A stretch of DNA of 64,000 nt from DUAL01 sp964452095 (GTDB lineage: Bacteria > Bacteroidota > Bacteroidia > Flavobacteriales > BACL11), in assembly GCA_964452095.1 (NCBI GenBank), contig CAYVKX010000001.1, forward strand, positions 11,476 to 75,475, written 5' to 3'. Each line of letters starts with the position of its first letter. Position 1 is the stretch's first letter. This document shows, one piece after another, positions 42,881 through 51,373 of this stretch. The position numbers were made by a program, and so were the translations under genes. The notes under the pieces were generated by a model. That model saw only the letters and a list, made by a program, of their open reading frames with translations. It was not told where the DNA came from and did not search any database.

Positions 42881-43543
42881 TTAAGGATTCAAATAGCGCA
42901 TTAATGATTCATATCTCTGCATAAAATCATCTTGCGAGCTGTCCTCATTATAAGATGCCATAATCTTGTATTCGTACCGTTTAAAATCTGAAATAATTGC
43001 ATCAATATCGGTTTTATTTACCTTTATAGTGAGCTCCATTTTGGTAGAATTTGGCACAGAAGTAATATTTGAACTCAGTATTCTTGCATTGTTGGATTCT
43101 ATAATTTGTGCAATCTCACTCATAGAATAATCGTTTTGATTCATTTCTAAAACAAAAATACTACCGATATTTTGTACAGCCGAACTTTTGGCAATGGTAT
43201 ATAAAAGTTTCCGATTGGTAATCGCTCCTAAATATTGTTTTGTTTCTGATAAAATAGGTACAATCGTTAAACTATTTACCTCCAAAATTTCTATAATATC
43301 GAAAAGATGTTGATTTCCTAAAGCAAAAGGAGCTGCCAAATTACTAAGATGTTGCTCAATAATCTCATCTGTGGAATTCCATTCCAGAATTTCATTTTCA
43401 GAAATAAGCCCCAAATAAAATTTGTTTCTAACTACTGGAAGATGACTCACTCTCAAATCATCCATCATAGAAAGTGCTTTTTCACCATCATCATCCGGAT
43501 GAAGAGAAAGTATTGAAGAGGATATTAAATCGCTTGCTTGCAT
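42881..43543 (-). CDS. CBS-domain protein with C-terminal ACT-like region
   Basis: The 220-residue protein has two CBS motifs (about 1-60 with DGEKALSMMDDLRVSHLPVVRN; about 70-125 with FDIIEILEVNSLTIVPILSETKQYLGAITNRKLL), which usually bind adenine nucleotides. Residues about 130-205 (GSIFVLEMNQNDYSMSEIAQIIESNNARIL ... ELTIKVNKTDIDAIISDFKRYEYKI) have the pattern of an ACT-like regulatory domain. It has no catalytic domain and is cytoplasmic. It is divergent from pdxJ, 92 bases away; conserved next to pdxJ/nadK in flavobacteria. Its regulated partner is unknown. Confidence 0.9.
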   Translation of the reverse strand: MQASDLISSSILSLHPDDDGEKALSMMDDLRVSHLPVVRNKFYLGLISENEILEWNSTDEIIEQHLSNLAAPFALGNQHLFDIIEILEVNSLTIVPILSETKQYLGAITNRKLLYTIAKSSAVQNIGSIFVLEMNQNDYSMSEIAQIIESNNARILSSNITSVPNSTKMELTIKVNKTDIDAIISDFKRYEYKIMASYNEDSSQDDFMQRYESLMRYLNP

Positions 43544-43562
43544 TTTGCGAAAATAGGAATAA

Positions 43563-43598
43563 GTTTTTAGTTTGTAGTTTTTAGTTTGTAGTTTTTAG
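43563..43598. repeat. 14-base tandem repeat, about 2.6 copies
   Basis: Unit GTTTTTAGTTTGTA at 43563-43576 and 43577-43590, then a partial third copy, in the divergent region between the CBS gene and pdxJ. It provides several TTTG motifs upstream of the pdxJ -7 box. Confidence 0.8.
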
Positions 43599-43614
43599 AT
43601 AATGCAGAAAAAAC

Positions 43615-43622
43615 TATCTTTG
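43615..43622 (+). promoter_or_regulatory. Putative -7 box of pdxJ
   Basis: TATCTTTG, 13 bases before the pdxJ ATG. The leader would be only a few bases. TTTG motifs exist upstream in the tandem repeat, but not at the ideal spacing. Confidence 0.5.
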
Positions 43623-43635
43623 ATTTTTATTTAAA

Positions 43636-44346
43636 ATGACAAAATTAAGCGTAAATATAAACAAGATTGCAACTATCAGAAATGCTAGGGGAGGCAATAC
43701 ACCATCAGTAGTTCAGGCGGCAATTGATTGCCAGAGGTTTGGAGCAGATGGCATTACCATTCACCCAAGGCAAGATGAAAGACATATTACCAAAAAAGAT
43801 GTTTCGGACATTAAACCCATCATCAAAACTGAATATAATATTGAAGGATACCCTAGCCCTGATTTTATACAAATGGTGATTGACATAAAACCTGAACAAG
43901 TAACTTTAGTCCCTGATGGACCTGATGTAATTACCTCTAATGCTGGTTGGAATACAATAAAATTCCAAGATTATCTAAAAGAAATTATTGCTGAGTTTAA
44001 GCAGCACGGTATCCGAACTTCCATTTTTGTTGATCCTAAATTGGAAATAATTGAAGGGGCAAAATTATGTGGAACCGACAGAATAGAACTCTACACAGAA
44101 GATTATGCCAAAGGATTTTCAGAAAATAAAGAAAAAGCCATTGCTCCTTATGTTGCGGCTGCTCAAAAGACGACTGAAATGGATTTAGGAATAAATGCAG
44201 GGCATGATTTGAGTTTAGAAAATTTGCAATATTTTGCAAAAGAGATTCCAAACTTAAAAGAAGTTTCTATTGGCCATGCTCTTATAAGTGACGCACTGTA
44301 TTTAGGACTAGAAAATGCAATTCAAATGTACAAACGCCTTTTGTAA
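43636..44346 (+). CDS. pdxJ: Pyridoxine 5'-phosphate synthase
   Basis: PdxJ makes pyridoxine 5'-phosphate from deoxyxylulose phosphate and 3-amino-2-oxopropyl phosphate (the vitamin B6 pathway of DXP-dependent bacteria). The 236-residue TIM-barrel protein has KLSVNINKIATIRNARGG, GADGITIHPRQDERHI, PEQVTLVPDGPDVITSN, SIFVDPKLEIIEGAK, DRIELYTEDYAKGF, GINAGHDLSLENL and VSIGHALISDALYLGL. It is adjacent (0 bases) to the alpha/beta hydrolase gene, a pairing seen in other flavobacteria. Confidence 0.97.
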   Translation: MTKLSVNINKIATIRNARGGNTPSVVQAAIDCQRFGADGITIHPRQDERHITKKDVSDIKPIIKTEYNIEGYPSPDFIQMVIDIKPEQVTLVPDGPDVITSNAGWNTIKFQDYLKEIIAEFKQHGIRTSIFVDPKLEIIEGAKLCGTDRIELYTEDYAKGFSENKEKAIAPYVAAAQKTTEMDLGINAGHDLSLENLQYFAKEIPNLKEVSIGHALISDALYLGLENAIQMYKRLL

Positions 44347-45123
44347 ATGAAGTTGTTTTCAAAAAAATATGGAGAAAATGGGCAGGATTTAATCATCATT
44401 CATGGGCTTTTTGGCATGAGCGATAATTGGAATAGTTTAGGAAAACAATTTGCAAAATATTGTAAAGTGCATCTTTTGGATTTGAGAAATCATGGCAGGT
44501 CACCACATTCAAATGAATTTAATTATGATGTGATGTGTGAGGATCTGCTGGAATATATGCAGGATAATAGCATAAAAAAAGCCATCATTTTAGGGCATTC
44601 TTTGGGTGGAAAAGTAGGTATGAAATTTGCTTTTACTTATCCAGAAAAAGTAGAAAAACTATTGGTTGCAGATATTGCTCCAAGAAGATACAATACTGAT
44701 TTTCATCAAAATATTTTGAAAATATTGTACAGGCTTCCACTTGAAGATTTTGCAAAAAGAGAAGAAATAGATGTGGTGTTAGCTGAACAAATAACCGATA
44801 GAGGCATGCGTTTGTTTTTGCTTAAAAACTTATATAGAAATGAAAATAAGGAGTTTGCTTGGCGCTTTAATATAGAAGTGTTATTAGAGAAAGTAAGCAA
44901 CATACAGCAAGCCGATTTTATTAAAGGCGTTTGCAATATCCCTACTCATTTTTTAAGGGGTGGAAATTCTGATTATATAAATTCGGAAGACAAGCTCATT
45001 ATAGAAAAACATTTTGCTGATTATAGTATTGCTACTTTTAAGGAAGCAGGGCATTGGCTACACGCCCAGCAGCCCGAACGCTTTTACAATGAAGTAATGG
45101 GTTTTTGTTTGTTAGAGATTTAG
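44347..45123 (+). CDS. Alpha/beta-fold hydrolase (YbfF-like esterase)
   Basis: The 258-residue protein has an alpha/beta hydrolase core: LIIHGLFGMSDNWNSLGKQFA (oxyanion region), DLRNHGRSPHSNEF, and the nucleophile elbow GHSLGGKVGMKFAF with Ser. The catalytic His is probably in EAGHWLHAQQPERFY near the C-terminus, and the acid is likely the Asp in FLRGGNSDYI. This fits the YbfF/BioH-like esterase group. Substrate is unknown. It begins directly after the pdxJ stop and is cotranscribed with it. A 137-base gap with no T-tract terminator separates it from the Fic gene. Confidence 0.92.
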   Translation: MKLFSKKYGENGQDLIIIHGLFGMSDNWNSLGKQFAKYCKVHLLDLRNHGRSPHSNEFNYDVMCEDLLEYMQDNSIKKAIILGHSLGGKVGMKFAFTYPEKVEKLLVADIAPRRYNTDFHQNILKILYRLPLEDFAKREEIDVVLAEQITDRGMRLFLLKNLYRNENKEFAWRFNIEVLLEKVSNIQQADFIKGVCNIPTHFLRGGNSDYINSEDKLIIEKHFADYSIATFKEAGHWLHAQQPERFYNEVMGFCLLEI

Positions 45124-45179
45124 AACTCCACCTTCACTAGCCACATTAAATCCTTTTACAATCCTTCTTTTGAGGGTAT

Positions 45180-45242
45180 AATCGTGAAAACAATCTAAAA
45201 AAACAAGTCATTTTCACGATTTTAAGCTAATAATCGTGAAAA
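45180..45242. promoter_or_regulatory. Three-copy operator AATCGTGAAAA upstream of fic
   Basis: Exact 11-base copies at 45180-45190 (direct), 45211-45221 (inverted, TTTTCACGATT) and 45232-45242 (direct). The last two form an 11+11 palindrome with a 10-base centre that ends seven bases before the -7 box, where a bound protein would block RNA polymerase. Confidence 0.75.
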
Positions 45243-45248
45243 TATTCT

Positions 45249-45256
45249 TATCTTTG
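45249..45256 (+). promoter_or_regulatory. Putative -7 box of fic
   Basis: TATCTTTG four bases before the ATG at 45261. Transcription would start at or just before the start codon, so the mRNA would be practically leaderless. Confidence 0.6.
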
Positions 45257-45260
45257 CATT

Positions 45261-46133
45261 ATGGCAAAGACATGTCAAATCTATCAATCGATTAAATTAT
45301 TAAGGGAACGCTACTTAAAAGCATCTCAAAATAAAGCGTCTTTATTGAAATTAATAAGTGATGCGGAAGTTTCTGAGCAAGTGTATAATTCCAATGCTAT
45401 TGAAAACAGTACGCTTAGTTTAGAGGAAACCGACAAGATTTTAATGCAAATTGACTTGGACAGATTTATATCAGAAAGAGAATTTTTTGAAACAAAAAAT
45501 TTAGCAAGAATTGTTACTTATATCAATTCAGCAGCAAAGGAAAGGGAGTTAGATTTTGATATGATATTGCGTTTGCATAAAATGTTACTTTCCAATATTA
45601 GAGATGAAATTGCTGGTAGATTTAGAAATGTTGATGAATGGGTAAGGGTTGGCAATCATATTGCGCTTGACCCTAAGCAAATTGAATATGCCTTAACTAA
45701 AATGCTTATTGATTATCAAGTAAATAATGATGAACATATTGTAAAAAGGATCGCAAAATTGCATTTAACTTTTGAGCAAATCCATCCTTTTGTTGATGGT
45801 AATGGAAGGATTGGTAGAATATTAAATAATTACTTTTTGATTAGAGAGTCGTATGTTCCTATAAATATAAAATTTATAGATAGAGCCTTTTATTATGCTG
45901 CATTTAATGAGTTTAATGCTAATGGGAAGACTGCTGTTATGGAAGAAATGGTAGGTAAAGCACTTGCTAATTCCTATCACAAACGGCTTGCGTATTTAGA
46001 AGGCAAAAAGATTATTACTCTGAATGAATATTCAAAGCAAAATAATACTTCACACACTAACTTAATTAACAAAGCAAAAAGGCAAACTATTGAGGCCTTT
46101 TTAGAAAAAGGAGTATGGAAAATTGGAATATAA
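45261..46133 (+). CDS. Fic-family AMP-transferase, class II, with C-terminal DNA-binding-like region
   Basis: Fic enzymes transfer AMP (or another nucleotide moiety) from ATP to protein hydroxyls. The 290-residue protein has the catalytic motif HPFVDGNGRIGR at residues 175-186, with the active His. The inhibitory helix motif SNAIEN (pattern [S/T]xxxE[G/N]) is at residues 44-49; its N-terminal position makes it class II, with activity held off by the Glu. The C-terminal part (about 245-290: NEYSKQNNTSHTNLINKAKRQTIEAFLEKGVW) resembles a small helix-turn-helix. A three-copy operator in the promoter suggests autoregulation. No antitoxin gene is adjacent, consistent with an internal inhibitory helix. 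It may move between genomes: repeat-like DNA follows it. Confidence 0.94.
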   Translation: MAKTCQIYQSIKLLRERYLKASQNKASLLKLISDAEVSEQVYNSNAIENSTLSLEETDKILMQIDLDRFISEREFFETKNLARIVTYINSAAKERELDFDMILRLHKMLLSNIRDEIAGRFRNVDEWVRVGNHIALDPKQIEYALTKMLIDYQVNNDEHIVKRIAKLHLTFEQIHPFVDGNGRIGRILNNYFLIRESYVPINIKFIDRAFYYAAFNEFNANGKTAVMEEMVGKALANSYHKRLAYLEGKKIITLNEYSKQNNTSHTNLINKAKRQTIEAFLEKGVWKIGI

Positions 46134-46140
46134 AATAGTT

Positions 46141-46250
46141 GTCATTCCGAACCTTGTGTGAGGAAACGCTTTTTGTTCGGCAGAGCCAACTCGTTTTTGA
46201 ACTATCTTTTAAAACAACCACACGAAACAATCGTGCGGGAGCTGGGAAGT
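46141..46250. repeat. REP-like remnant after fic
   Basis: Begins GTCATTCCGAAC, like the end of the 16818 element, with stems CCGAAC/GTTCGG (46147-46152, 46175-46180) and CACGA/TCGTG around 46211-46225. Too degraded to define borders; these borders are approximate. Confidence 0.35.
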
Positions 46251-46259
46251 TTTAGGAAA

Positions 46260-47369
46260 TTATTTCAAAACCTTCATTTCACTTAATCCCTTTATCAAAT
46301 TAACCCCAGGAATTTTTCCTTTATCGAAAGTTCCTAAGTCTGAAAAACCTAATGCTTCCGCTCCATTTTTTGAAGCAATTTTGAGTAGTGTATTCATGTC
46401 AAAATCTGAGTTATCTTTAATAGTTTTAAGCTCCTCCAAAATAGAAAGAGAATTATTGGAAGCTAAACTATCCGTTCCTACACACAATTTATTTGCATCA
46501 AAAATAGAATAGTCTGGCAAGGCATTTTCAATATATAAATTGGCTTTTGGGCAAGTGCAGTAATAGTTATCAGAAATATCTTCTTTTTTAGCAAAAGTAT
46601 TATGAACCATTAGCATTTTTTTATTTCCTAATTCCTCTAAAACTGAATTAGATTTAGTTCTATTATTATACAATTCTGGGCTTGCATTTATTCCTTGCAA
46701 CCAATTATAGAAAGAGCCTCTTTTCTGTTCAAACAATTCATTTTCATGTTTTGTTTCTTGCATGTGTATAGTCATCAATTCATCTTCATCAGAAAATGAA
46801 TTTTTTATTTCTTCCATCAAGTTAGGAAGAACAGAATATGGCGCATGAGGAGAAATTGTTGCTTTTTGTCCAGCTTCTATAAACTGATTTCTCAACTCTT
46901 TAGCCTCAGAAATAATTTGATTTACTAAGTCATTCTTAACTCCAAAAACTTCAATAAAATTATAATATTTTAAATTATCTTTTTGCTTTTGAAATAGCGT
47001 ATCAGTTGTATTGCAAATATCCCCAACTGCAACTATTCCATTTTTTATCATTTGCTTTTCTGCATTTTCAATTGCTTCCAAAATTTTTTCATTTGAATAT
47101 TCATTTCTCTGCTGAACCGCCCCTACAAAATCCAAGAAACCTTTTCCTTTTTCTGCAACACCCAATAAATGGGAAAGCTCCAAATGACAATGTGCATTCA
47201 CAAATCCTGGGCATAAGATTCCTTCAAAAATTTCTAGTTTTTCACTAGAAATGTTCGTTCTATTTTCAAATATTGCAATCACTTCTCCTTCATCAGAAAG
47301 TTGTAAGACTCCTCCTTTAATTGGAGAAATATGTAGTGGATATAAATAATCGGCTGTTAAAAATCGCAT
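46260..47369 (-). CDS. Amidohydrolase-superfamily deaminase-like protein
   Basis: The 369-residue protein has the metal-dependent amidohydrolase signatures of the cytosine deaminase / TrzA-AtzA group: CPGFVNAHCHLELSHL (HxH metal ligands), ISPHAPYSVLPNL, MTIHMQETKHENELF (His), and CVGTDSLASNN (Asp). The missing piece relative to larger relatives is a long N-terminal domain; only a short beta sandwich (residues 1-50) is present. Aminofutalosine deaminase (menaquinone) and atrazine-chlorohydrolase-like enzymes share this layout, so the substrate is unclear. It is divergent from rlmN with 32 bases between the start codons. Confidence 0.88.
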   Translation of the reverse strand: MRFLTADYLYPLHISPIKGGVLQLSDEGEVIAIFENRTNISSEKLEIFEGILCPGFVNAHCHLELSHLLGVAEKGKGFLDFVGAVQQRNEYSNEKILEAIENAEKQMIKNGIVAVGDICNTTDTLFQKQKDNLKYYNFIEVFGVKNDLVNQIISEAKELRNQFIEAGQKATISPHAPYSVLPNLMEEIKNSFSDEDELMTIHMQETKHENELFEQKRGSFYNWLQGINASPELYNNRTKSNSVLEELGNKKMLMVHNTFAKKEDISDNYYCTCPKANLYIENALPDYSIFDANKLCVGTDSLASNNSLSILEELKTIKDNSDFDMNTLLKIASKNGAEALGFSDLGTFDKGKIPGVNLIKGLSEMKVLK

Positions 47370-47384
47370 AGCACAAAAGTAATA

Positions 47385-47392
47385 TATCTTTG
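47385..47392 (+). promoter_or_regulatory. Putative -7 box of rlmN
   Basis: TATCTTTG ten bases before the rlmN ATG at 47402. Very short leader; no clear -33. Confidence 0.5.
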
Positions 47393-47401
47393 CAATATAT
47401 T

Positions 47402-48265
47402 ATGAGTGAAAAAAAAGATATCCGAGAATTAAGTTTAGAACAGATACAAGAATTTTGTTTAACCAATAAATTACCTAAATTTAGAGCAAAACAAGTTTGT
47501 GAATGGTTATGGAAAAAAAGAGCTGTTTCATTTGAAGAAATGACTTCTTTATCCAAAGATATGCGTGAACTATTTTCTGATAATTTTACAATAAATGCTG
47601 TTAAAATCCATAAAGCAGAAAGAAGTATTGATGGTACAATTAAGTACAGTCTTCAACTGCATGATAAACTTTTAGTTGAAGGAGTAATAATCCCTTCAAA
47701 AAACAGATTAACTGCTTGTGTATCATCACAAGTTGGCTGTAGTTTAGCTTGTGAATTCTGTGCAACAGGCACCATGAAATTGGGTAGAAATTTAACGGCA
47801 GATGAAATATACGACCAAGTTTTTATCTTAAATGAAGAAGCACTTTCTAACTTTGGAAAACCTCTTTCCAACATAGTATTTATGGGAATGGGAGAGCCAC
47901 TTTTAAATTATAATGCCCTTTTAAAAAGCATAGATTTCATCACACAAGAGCAAGGTTTAGGAATGTCGCCAAAAAGATTAACCGTATCCACTGCTGGGAT
48001 ATCCAAAATGATAAAAAAATTAGGAGATGATGATGTGAAATTTAATTTGGCAGTTTCATTACACACAGCTAGTAATAGTAAAAGAGATATTTTGATGCCC
48101 CTAAATCAAAAAGTGAAATTGGAGGAGTTAAGAGAGGCAATACAATATTTTTATGATAAAACAAGGAGTAGAGTTACTTATGAATACATTCTTTTTAAAA
48201 ATTTGAATGACTGCTTAGAAGATGCTCAACAATTAGTGCAAATTGCAAAAGTTAGTCCATGTTAA
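47402..48265 (+). CDS. rlmN: 23S rRNA m2A2503 methyltransferase RlmN, truncated by in-frame TAA
   Basis: RlmN is a radical-SAM enzyme that methylates C2 of A2503 in 23S rRNA and A37 in some tRNAs. I use the ATG at 47402 (MSEKKDIRELSLEQIQEF); an upstream TTG is not supported. The open frame gives 287 residues and includes the radical-SAM cluster motif at C113, C117, C120 (GCSLACEFCATGTMKLG), C106 and the SAM motifs FMGMGEPLLNYNALL and STAGISKMI. It ends at TAA 48263-48265 right after KVSPC. The same frame continues with INLIEYNAVDD and ends normally at 48442, containing the mechanistic Cys (about residue 338, in AACGQL). The truncated product would lack this Cys and be inactive. Expected full length is 346 residues. 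Confidence 0.88.
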   Translation: MSEKKDIRELSLEQIQEFCLTNKLPKFRAKQVCEWLWKKRAVSFEEMTSLSKDMRELFSDNFTINAVKIHKAERSIDGTIKYSLQLHDKLLVEGVIIPSKNRLTACVSSQVGCSLACEFCATGTMKLGRNLTADEIYDQVFILNEEALSNFGKPLSNIVFMGMGEPLLNYNALLKSIDFITQEQGLGMSPKRLTVSTAGISKMIKKLGDDDVKFNLAVSLHTASNSKRDILMPLNQKVKLEELREAIQYFYDKTRSRVTYEYILFKNLNDCLEDAQQLVQIAKVSPC

Positions 48266-48442
48266 ATTAACTTGATTGAGTACAATGCTGTTGATGATTT
48301 ACCTTATGAAAAATCTTCAAATAAAGTTACTGAAAACTTTATTAAGTACTTGGAAGAAAAAAAACTAATTGTAAATTTAAGAAGGAGTAAAGGGAAAGAT
48401 ATTGCAGCTGCTTGTGGGCAATTAGTGGGTAAGTTAAAATAA
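48266..48442 (+). pseudogene. rlmN: C-terminal part of rlmN beyond the in-frame stop
   Basis: Translating on in the rlmN frame gives INLIEYNAVDDLPYEKSS and, near the end, GKDIAAACGQLVGKLK followed by TAA at 48440-48442. From family knowledge the Cys of AACGQL carries the transferred methyl group. There is no start codon of its own at a sensible place, so it is the rest of rlmN. AAA (Lys) in place of the TAA would restore the family sequence PCKINLIEYN with one base change. Confidence 0.85.
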
Positions 48443-48518
48443 CTTTTTAACAAGCTCTTTTTTTGTAAAGATTAGCACAAACTTCTTTGTATATTCGCTC
48501 TCTTTCTTTTTGTAAAAT

Positions 48519-49493
48519 TTGAGTATAATAAACGAAATAAAATCCCCTATAAAAAAGGAGATGCAACTTTTTGAAAAAAAGTTCAAAGCATCTCTTAGTA
48601 GCAAAGTACCTTTGCTCGATAAAATAATGCATTATATTATAAAGCGAAAAGGCAAGCAAATGCGCCCTATGTTTGTTTTCCTTTCGGCAAAACTTTGCGG
48701 AAAAGTTACGGAAAGTAGCTATATTGCTGCATCCTTAATTGAGCTTTTGCATACTGCCACCTTGGTGCATGATGATGTGGTAGATGAGTCCGATTTTAGG
48801 AGGGGATTTTTCTCCATCAATGCTATTTGGAAAAATAAGATTGCTGTGTTAGTAGGTGATTTTTTGCTTAGTAGAGGGCTACTTTTAGCGGTAGAAAAAA
48901 ATGAATTTGAACTTTTGAAAATAATGAGTAGTGCGGTAAAAGATATGAGTGAGGGAGAGCTTTTACAAATAGAAAAAGCAAGAAAATTAGACATTAAAGA
49001 GGATGTATATTTTGAAATTATTCGGCAGAAAACTGCTACCCTCATTGCCGCTTGTTGTGCTTGTGGAGCAAGCTCCACTTCTGATGACAAACAACTGGTA
49101 GAAAAAATGCATCTTTTTGGGCAAACAGCCGGCATTGCTTTTCAAATAAAAGATGATTTGTTTGACTATACGCACAACCCAATTATTGGCAAGCCAACTG
49201 GCATTGATATCAGAGAACAAAAAATGACTTTACCATTAATTTACACTTTAAATAGTAGCGATACTGCTCAGAAAAAAATGATTATTAATACTGTAAAAAA
49301 TCATAATAAAGATACTGAAAAAGTGGCGGCACTTATTGCTCTGGTAAAAGAAAGTGGGGGGTTAGAATATGCAGAAAAAAAGATGAAAGAATACCATCAA
49401 AAAGCATTAGTAATTTTAGATGATTTTCAGGAAAGTGAAACTAAAACTTCTCTAAAAAAAATGATTGATTTTGTAATTGAAAGAAAGCAATGA
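48519..49493 (+). CDS. Polyprenyl diphosphate synthase (long-chain type)
   Basis: The 324-residue trans-prenyltransferase has KGKQMRPMFVFLSAKLCG, the first Asp-rich motif TATLVHDDVVDESDFRRG and the second AFQIKDDLFDYTHN. The spacing LVHDDVVDES without bulky residues before the first motif fits octa-/hepta-prenyl enzymes that make quinone side chains (menaquinone in this phylum), complementing complex I. I use TTG at 48519 because SIINEIKSPIKKEM aligns with the family N-terminus; ATG at 48561 would cut into it. Its stop overlaps the dnaG start (ATGA), so the two are coupled. Product length is inferred. Confidence 0.92.
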   Translation: MSIINEIKSPIKKEMQLFEKKFKASLSSKVPLLDKIMHYIIKRKGKQMRPMFVFLSAKLCGKVTESSYIAASLIELLHTATLVHDDVVDESDFRRGFFSINAIWKNKIAVLVGDFLLSRGLLLAVEKNEFELLKIMSSAVKDMSEGELLQIEKARKLDIKEDVYFEIIRQKTATLIAACCACGASSTSDDKQLVEKMHLFGQTAGIAFQIKDDLFDYTHNPIIGKPTGIDIREQKMTLPLIYTLNSSDTAQKKMIINTVKNHNKDTEKVAALIALVKESGGLEYAEKKMKEYHQKALVILDDFQESETKTSLKKMIDFVIERKQ

Positions 49494-51373
49494 TTCCAAA
49501 GGAAACCATAGATAAAATATTTGAGGCAGCCAGAGTAGAGGAAGTGGTAAGTGGCTTTGTACAACTCAAAAAAAGGGGGGCTAATTTTATTGGACTTTGT
49601 CCTTTTCATGATGAAAAAACGCCATCATTTTCAGTATCGGCTACAAAGGGGATTTACAAATGTTTTGGTTGTGGAAAGGGTGGAAATGCAGTGAGTTTTG
49701 TAATGGAGCATGAGCATTATTCTTATCCGGAAGCGCTAAAATATTTAGCGGAAAAATACAATATTGAAGTAGTAGAAAAAGAGCTGACTCCAGAGCAAAG
49801 CATTAGAGCAAACGATAGAGATAGTTTGTATGTAATTAGCTCCTTTGCCAACAAATTTTTTCAAGAGCAATTGTGGGAAACAAAAGAAGGAAAAGCTATT
49901 GGACTCAGCTATTTTAAGGAAAGAGGATTTTTAGAAGAAACCATCAAAAAATTCCAATTAGGATATAGCCCCAAACAAAAAGATGCGCTCAGCAAAAAAG
50001 CAATTTCATCTTCTTATCAAGAAAAATATTTGGAAGATTCTGGTCTATCGATAATTAAAGATGGGAAAACAAATGATAGATTTAGAGAAAGAATGATGTT
50101 TCCTATTCATAGTTTTTCTGGAAGAGTTTTGGGTTTTGGCGGCAGAACTTTACAAAAAGATAATAAGGCAAAATATGTAAATTCTCCTGAGAGTTTAATT
50201 TACCTAAAAAGTAAAATTTTGTATGGGATTTATTTTGCTAAGCAGCACATCAGCAAGCAAAACAACTGCTATATTGTGGAAGGATATACGGATGTAATTT
50301 CCCTTCATCAAGCGGGAGTAGAGAATGTAGTGTCCTCTTCTGGAACCTCCCTTACCACTGAGCAAATAAAATTAATTAACCGATTTACCAAAAACATCAC
50401 TATTCTTTTTGATGGAGATGCTGCTGGATTAAAAGCGTCATTTAGAAGTATTGATATGATACTTTCGGAAGGGATGAATGTGAAAATTGTACTTTTCCCA
50501 GAGGGAGAAGATCCAGATTCTTATGCCAGAAAATGTAGTGAGCAAGAATTGAAGGAATTTTTGCAAGAAAACCAAAAAGATTTTATCACTTTCAAAACAG
50601 ATGTGTTGAGTAAAGATACTGAAAACGATCCTGCCAAAAGGGTGGAAATGATAAAAAATATTGCTTCTTCCATTGCTCAAATTCCTGATGATATTAGTCG
50701 ATCGGAATACATAAAAGTATGTAGCAGAATGCTAAAGGTGAAAGAATTAGATTTATCAAAAGAAGTAAGTGCGCAAAGAAAAAAACAAATTAACCCGTAT
50801 CCATCAAAAAAAGAAGAAGATCCTAACACACAAACTACTAGCAAAAAACCAAATACAGCCAAAGAAGAAAAAGAAATAATCCGACTTTTACTGAATTACG
50901 GCAATGAAGCACTAACTTTTAATAGTGAAGAAATTAGTATTGCTGATTTTATAACTAATGAGTTAGAAGGCGACAATATCCATTTTAAATCAGAAGAATA
51001 CCAACTTTTATTAGAAGAAATATCAATCCTTTTAAAAAAAGAAGGGCAAATAAATTTAAGTTATTTCACACTTCATTTCAACCCTACAATAAGTAAAACA
51101 GCAATTGATTTGATAAGCGAAAAACATGGAATGAGTGAGAACTGGACGAAAAGGCATAAGATTCAAACAGGCACAGAAAAAAACAAAATGAGAAAAGCTG
51201 TTGAAAGTTCAATTTATGCCTTAAAACTGAAACTCTTAGACGAAAAACTTAGCATGGTTCAACTGGAAATAAAAGAAAATCCAGAAGATATTGAAAGAAG
51301 CACAAAATCTTATGCAAAACTTCTTAAAGTAAGAAAGTTGATTGTAGAAAAGTTAGGAAGGACTATTAGTTAG
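49490..51373 (+). CDS. dnaG: DNA primase
   Basis: DnaG lays RNA primers at the replication fork. The 627-residue protein has the N-terminal zinc-ribbon (GLCPFHDEKTPSFSV with KCFGCGKGGNAVSF), a catalytic core with the EGYTDVISLHQAGVENVVSSSG and LFDGDAAGLKASFRS (TOPRIM) motifs, and a C-terminal region from about 430 with a Lys- and Thr-rich linker (KKEEDPNTQTTSKK) before the helicase-binding domain. The start ATG overlaps the polyprenyl synthase stop by four bases. Its 3' end overlaps the recJ stop on the other strand by eight bases. Confidence 0.97.
   Translation: MIPKETIDKIFEAARVEEVVSGFVQLKKRGANFIGLCPFHDEKTPSFSVSATKGIYKCFGCGKGGNAVSFVMEHEHYSYPEALKYLAEKYNIEVVEKELTPEQSIRANDRDSLYVISSFANKFFQEQLWETKEGKAIGLSYFKERGFLEETIKKFQLGYSPKQKDALSKKAISSSYQEKYLEDSGLSIIKDGKTNDRFRERMMFPIHSFSGRVLGFGGRTLQKDNKAKYVNSPESLIYLKSKILYGIYFAKQHISKQNNCYIVEGYTDVISLHQAGVENVVSSSGTSLTTEQIKLINRFTKNITILFDGDAAGLKASFRSIDMILSEGMNVKIVLFPEGEDPDSYARKCSEQELKEFLQENQKDFITFKTDVLSKDTENDPAKRVEMIKNIASSIAQIPDDISRSEYIKVCSRMLKVKELDLSKEVSAQRKKQINPYPSKKEEDPNTQTTSKKPNTAKEEKEIIRLLLNYGNEALTFNSEEISIADFITNELEGDNIHFKSEEYQLLLEEISILLKKEGQINLSYFTLHFNPTISKTAIDLISEKHGMSENWTKRHKIQTGTEKNKMRKAVESSIYALKLKLLDEKLSMVQLEIKENPEDIERSTKSYAKLLKVRKLIVEKLGRTIS

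Noticed and set aside
44347..45123. Assigning the alpha/beta hydrolase to biotin synthesis (BioH)
   Set aside because: No biotin genes are nearby and the sequence alone cannot separate BioH from YbfF-like esterases.
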